DNA of 64,000 nt from Enterococcus raffinosus. Its GTDB lineage: Bacteria; Bacillota; Bacilli; Lactobacillales; Enterococcaceae. Every line of letters starts with the position of its first letter. Positions within the stretch are counted from its first letter, which is position 1. A program made the translations under genes and the position numbers. This document shows, piece after piece, positions 62,261 to 64,000 of the stretch. The notes beneath the pieces were generated by a model. It had not been told where the DNA came from. It did not search any database and saw nothing but the letters and a program-made list of their open reading frames with translations. The stretch lies in assembly GCF_001886185.1 (NCBI RefSeq), contig NZ_JXLA01000007.1, forward strand, positions 38,265 through 102,264. Reading direction: 5' to 3'.

Positions 62261-63390
62261 TAGACTTTGCCCCCTTTTTCAGATTCTTCGTTCGGAGCAC
62301 TCTCTATTTCTTGGACAGTTTCTACTTCTTTTTTACCGCCCATTACTTTTGCAAGACCCACACGTACGATGTAATTGATCGCTACGAAGAAGATGATCAA
62401 CGGAATTACACTATTGGCTAATTCACTCGGAATACCTGAGAACTGCATCCCTTGTCCGCCAAGTTTTAAAATACTGAACAGCAATGCCGATAATAGGATA
62501 CCGACAGAGCTGCCGTTTCCTAATAGCGAAACCGCCATACCATCGAATCCGATGCTGAGTGATGACCCTTGAACAAAGTAGTTCATGAAGGTTCCTAGAC
62601 CGTAAACAACGCCACCAAGACCAGCCAATCCGCCAGAAATAATCATCGAAATGACAATCGTCCGCTTGCTGCTCATCCCAGCGTATTCTGATGCGAAAGG
62701 ATTCAAGCCAACAGAACGAATTTCAAATCCTAAGGTTGTACGTTTCATTAAGAACCATACAAGCACTAGGAAGACTAACGCTAGAATAATCCCCATATTG
62801 ACACGTGAACCGCCAAATAGATTGGTCAACCAAGGTTCTCTTAAAGAAGCGTTCAAGCCAACAGCTTTAGTAACCCCTTTGTTTGAGATAACATCTGGAG
62901 ACATCACGTGATTGACAATATGATTGGCTACATATAGGATCACATAGTTCATCATAATTGTAACAATAACTTCACTTGTTCCAAAGAAGGCCCGCAATAA
63001 ACCTGGAATCGCAGCGGCTGCCGCTCCGGCTAAAGCACCTACAACAATTGCTAGAGTTAAAACAACGATCTTTGGTGAATCCGGCATGCTTAAAGCCACC
63101 CAGATACTTGCCACCCATCCGCATAACGCTTGACCAGAAAGCCCAACGTTGAAGAATCCAGCGGAATTGGCAACTGAAAACCCTAATGCGGTAAAGATCA
63201 ATGGTCCAGCACCAACTAAGATTTCACCAATCGACATCTTGCTCTGGAACGCCGAGCTAAACATCGCATTGTAGCCTTCAATCGGATTGAAACCAAATAC
63301 CGCCATCAAAATGGCACCAAGAATAAATCCTAAAATAACTGAGATAACCGGTACTAATATATTTCTAATTTTTTCTGAGCGATCATTCAT
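62260..63390 (-). CDS. nupP: Nucleoside ABC transporter permease (NupP-like)
   Basis: 376 residues from the ATG at 63390, preceded by GGTGAG; an ATG three codons earlier is also possible. About ten membrane segments, with FSVANSAGFFNVGLSGQALC and GGLAGLGGVVYGLGT. Hydrophilic acidic C-terminus. Overlaps the end of the ATPase gene by 8 bases. Confidence 0.93.
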   Translation of the reverse strand: MNDRSEKIRNILVPVISVILGFILGAILMAVFGFNPIEGYNAMFSSAFQSKMSIGEILVGAGPLIFTALGFSVANSAGFFNVGLSGQALCGWVASIWVALSMPDSPKIVVLTLAIVVGALAGAAAAAIPGLLRAFFGTSEVIVTIMMNYVILYVANHIVNHVMSPDVISNKGVTKAVGLNASLREPWLTNLFGGSRVNMGIILALVFLVLVWFLMKRTTLGFEIRSVGLNPFASEYAGMSSKRTIVISMIISGGLAGLGGVVYGLGTFMNYFVQGSSLSIGFDGMAVSLLGNGSSVGILLSALLFSILKLGGQGMQFSGIPSELANSVIPLIIFFVAINYIVRVGLAKVMGGKKEVETVQEIESAPNEESEKGGKV

Positions 63391-64000
63391 TTGTCTCACC
63401 AGCCTTTGCTAATTCTGCTCGCGCTTCTTCTAAACTGTAGCCGGCCATCAATAAACCAAGCTCGTTTTCAGAAGTTTCTTTCGGATCTACGATACCAACG
63501 ATCTCCCCTGCATGAATAACCGCGATACGGTCAGAGACATTCAAAATTTCATCTAACTCAAAGCTTACTAGTAACACACCTTTTTGTTTGTCGCGTTGTT
63601 CCACCAAACGTTTGTGAATATATTCGATCGCCCCGACGTCAAGTCCGCGAGTGGGTTGAGAGACGATCAGTAAATCTGGATCACGATCGACTTCACGAGC
63701 GATAATCGCCTTTTGCTGGTTCCCACCTGACAGAGAAGCTGCCGGCGCTTTTTCACCAGTTGTCCGCACATCGTATTCTTCGATTAAGCGTTTCGCGTAG
63801 CGATCGATTTCACCGTAATTCAAAATACCATTTTTACTAAATGGCGCATGATAATAAGATTGCAAAGCGATATTCTCAGATAATGGCAGCGGCAAGATCA
63901 ATCCATATTTATGACGGTCTTCTGGTACGTGACCAACACCTGTTTCAGTAATCTGGCGTGGTGCTTTGCCTGTTACGTCTTCTCCATTAATGGTGACTGT
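63383..64000 (-). CDS. nupO: Nucleoside ABC transporter ATP-binding protein, C-terminal part
   Basis: Gene continues beyond the right edge; its last 205 codons are here. The reading frame is open to base 64000 and begins TVTINGEDVTGKAPRQ, not at an internal start. This is the second of two ABC cassettes expected in a 500-residue NupO/RbsA-like protein: GVGHVPEDRHKYGL, signature SLSGGNQQKAIIAREV, DLLIVSQPTRGLDVGAIEYI (Walker B with Gln in place of Glu, as usual for the second cassette). Powers NupP/NupQ. Confidence 0.95.
   Translation of the reverse strand, partial: TVTINGEDVTGKAPRQITETGVGHVPEDRHKYGLILPLPLSENIALQSYYHAPFSKNGILNYGEIDRYAKRLIEEYDVRTTGEKAPAASLSGGNQQKAIIAREVDRDPDLLIVSQPTRGLDVGAIEYIHKRLVEQRDKQKGVLLVSFELDEILNVSDRIAVIHAGEIVGIVDPKETSENELGLLMAGYSLEEARAELAKAGETNE

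Noticed and set aside
1-64000. CRISPR array, prophage, transposase, tRNA or rRNA genes
   Set aside because: Read through both strands without finding regular spacer repeats, integrase or transposase motifs, or tRNA/rRNA-like sequence; tRNA detection by eye is not exhaustive.

Overview
The window reads as chromosome of a low-GC Lactobacillales bacterium, most likely an Enterococcus. The evidence is protein style (S4, RuvAB, MutSL, ThiT, BioY, DeoB, nucleoside ABC permeases), strong AGGAGG ribosome binding sites, SigA-type promoters, and a gadC-gadB-gltX acid-resistance cluster like those known from Enterococcus avium and Levilactobacillus brevis. Species was not determined. No rRNA, tRNA, CRISPR array, transposase or prophage gene was found. 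The right edge cuts a gene (the nucleoside ABC ATPase).

Layout. 0-5 kb: class A sortase, an unknown protein, ThiT under a TPP riboswitch, a low-molecular-weight tyrosine phosphatase, a D-2-hydroxyacid dehydrogenase and a TetR regulator. 5-17 kb: a DNA-maintenance block on the minus strand (ymdB, ricA-like, mutS, mutL, maf, msrB, lrgAB, an Mga-like regulator, ruvA, ruvB); ruvAB carries a LexA-like box. 17-25 kb: a TcaA-like/lipoprotein pair, HAD phosphatase, AlkD-like protein, rpsD, a frameshifted small gene, an XRE/membrane/HTH trio with a clear operator, and a zinc-ribbon DUF975 protein. 24.6-31 kb: TVP38-like protein plus rhodanese lipoprotein, an unknown basic-tailed protein, a VOC protein, and an adaptor/ATPase/permease efflux set. 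31-40 kb: BioY under a BirA operator, a macrolide-type glycosyltransferase, and a sugar operon (PRD regulator, PTS EIIA-EIIB-EIIC, two class II aldolases, ROK kinase). 40-44 kb: YktB-like protein, an MDR oxidoreductase, GlpF and a toxin-antitoxin pair. 44-50.6 kb: gltX, gadB, gadC and a divergent Mga-like regulator. 50.6-58 kb: two unassigned RNA candidates, a TipA-type MerR, Gfo/Idh oxidoreductase, a second TVP38-like protein, two hydrolases, an acyltransferase and an iron-type alcohol dehydrogenase. 58-64 kb: nucleoside uptake and breakdown (ABC ATPase, two permeases, DeoB, PunA, DeoD).

The most unusual signal is a family of roughly 100-bp structured intergenic repeats found at five clear loci and one degraded one (about 9.6, 37.2, 44.05, 53.75, 57.1 and 61.1 kb). 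The better copies have an A/T-rich hairpin, a conserved CGTACGCATACCA-like spacer and a second hairpin whose arms change in compensating pairs between copies. All copies have the same orientation, each 3' of a minus-strand gene, and at three loci the repeat abuts the terminator U-tract. One two-unit copy is flanked by a near-perfect 22-bp direct repeat. Second is an orphan RNA candidate of about 178 nt (51,786-51,963, minus strand) with its own promoter and terminator, which I could not match to a known RNA class.
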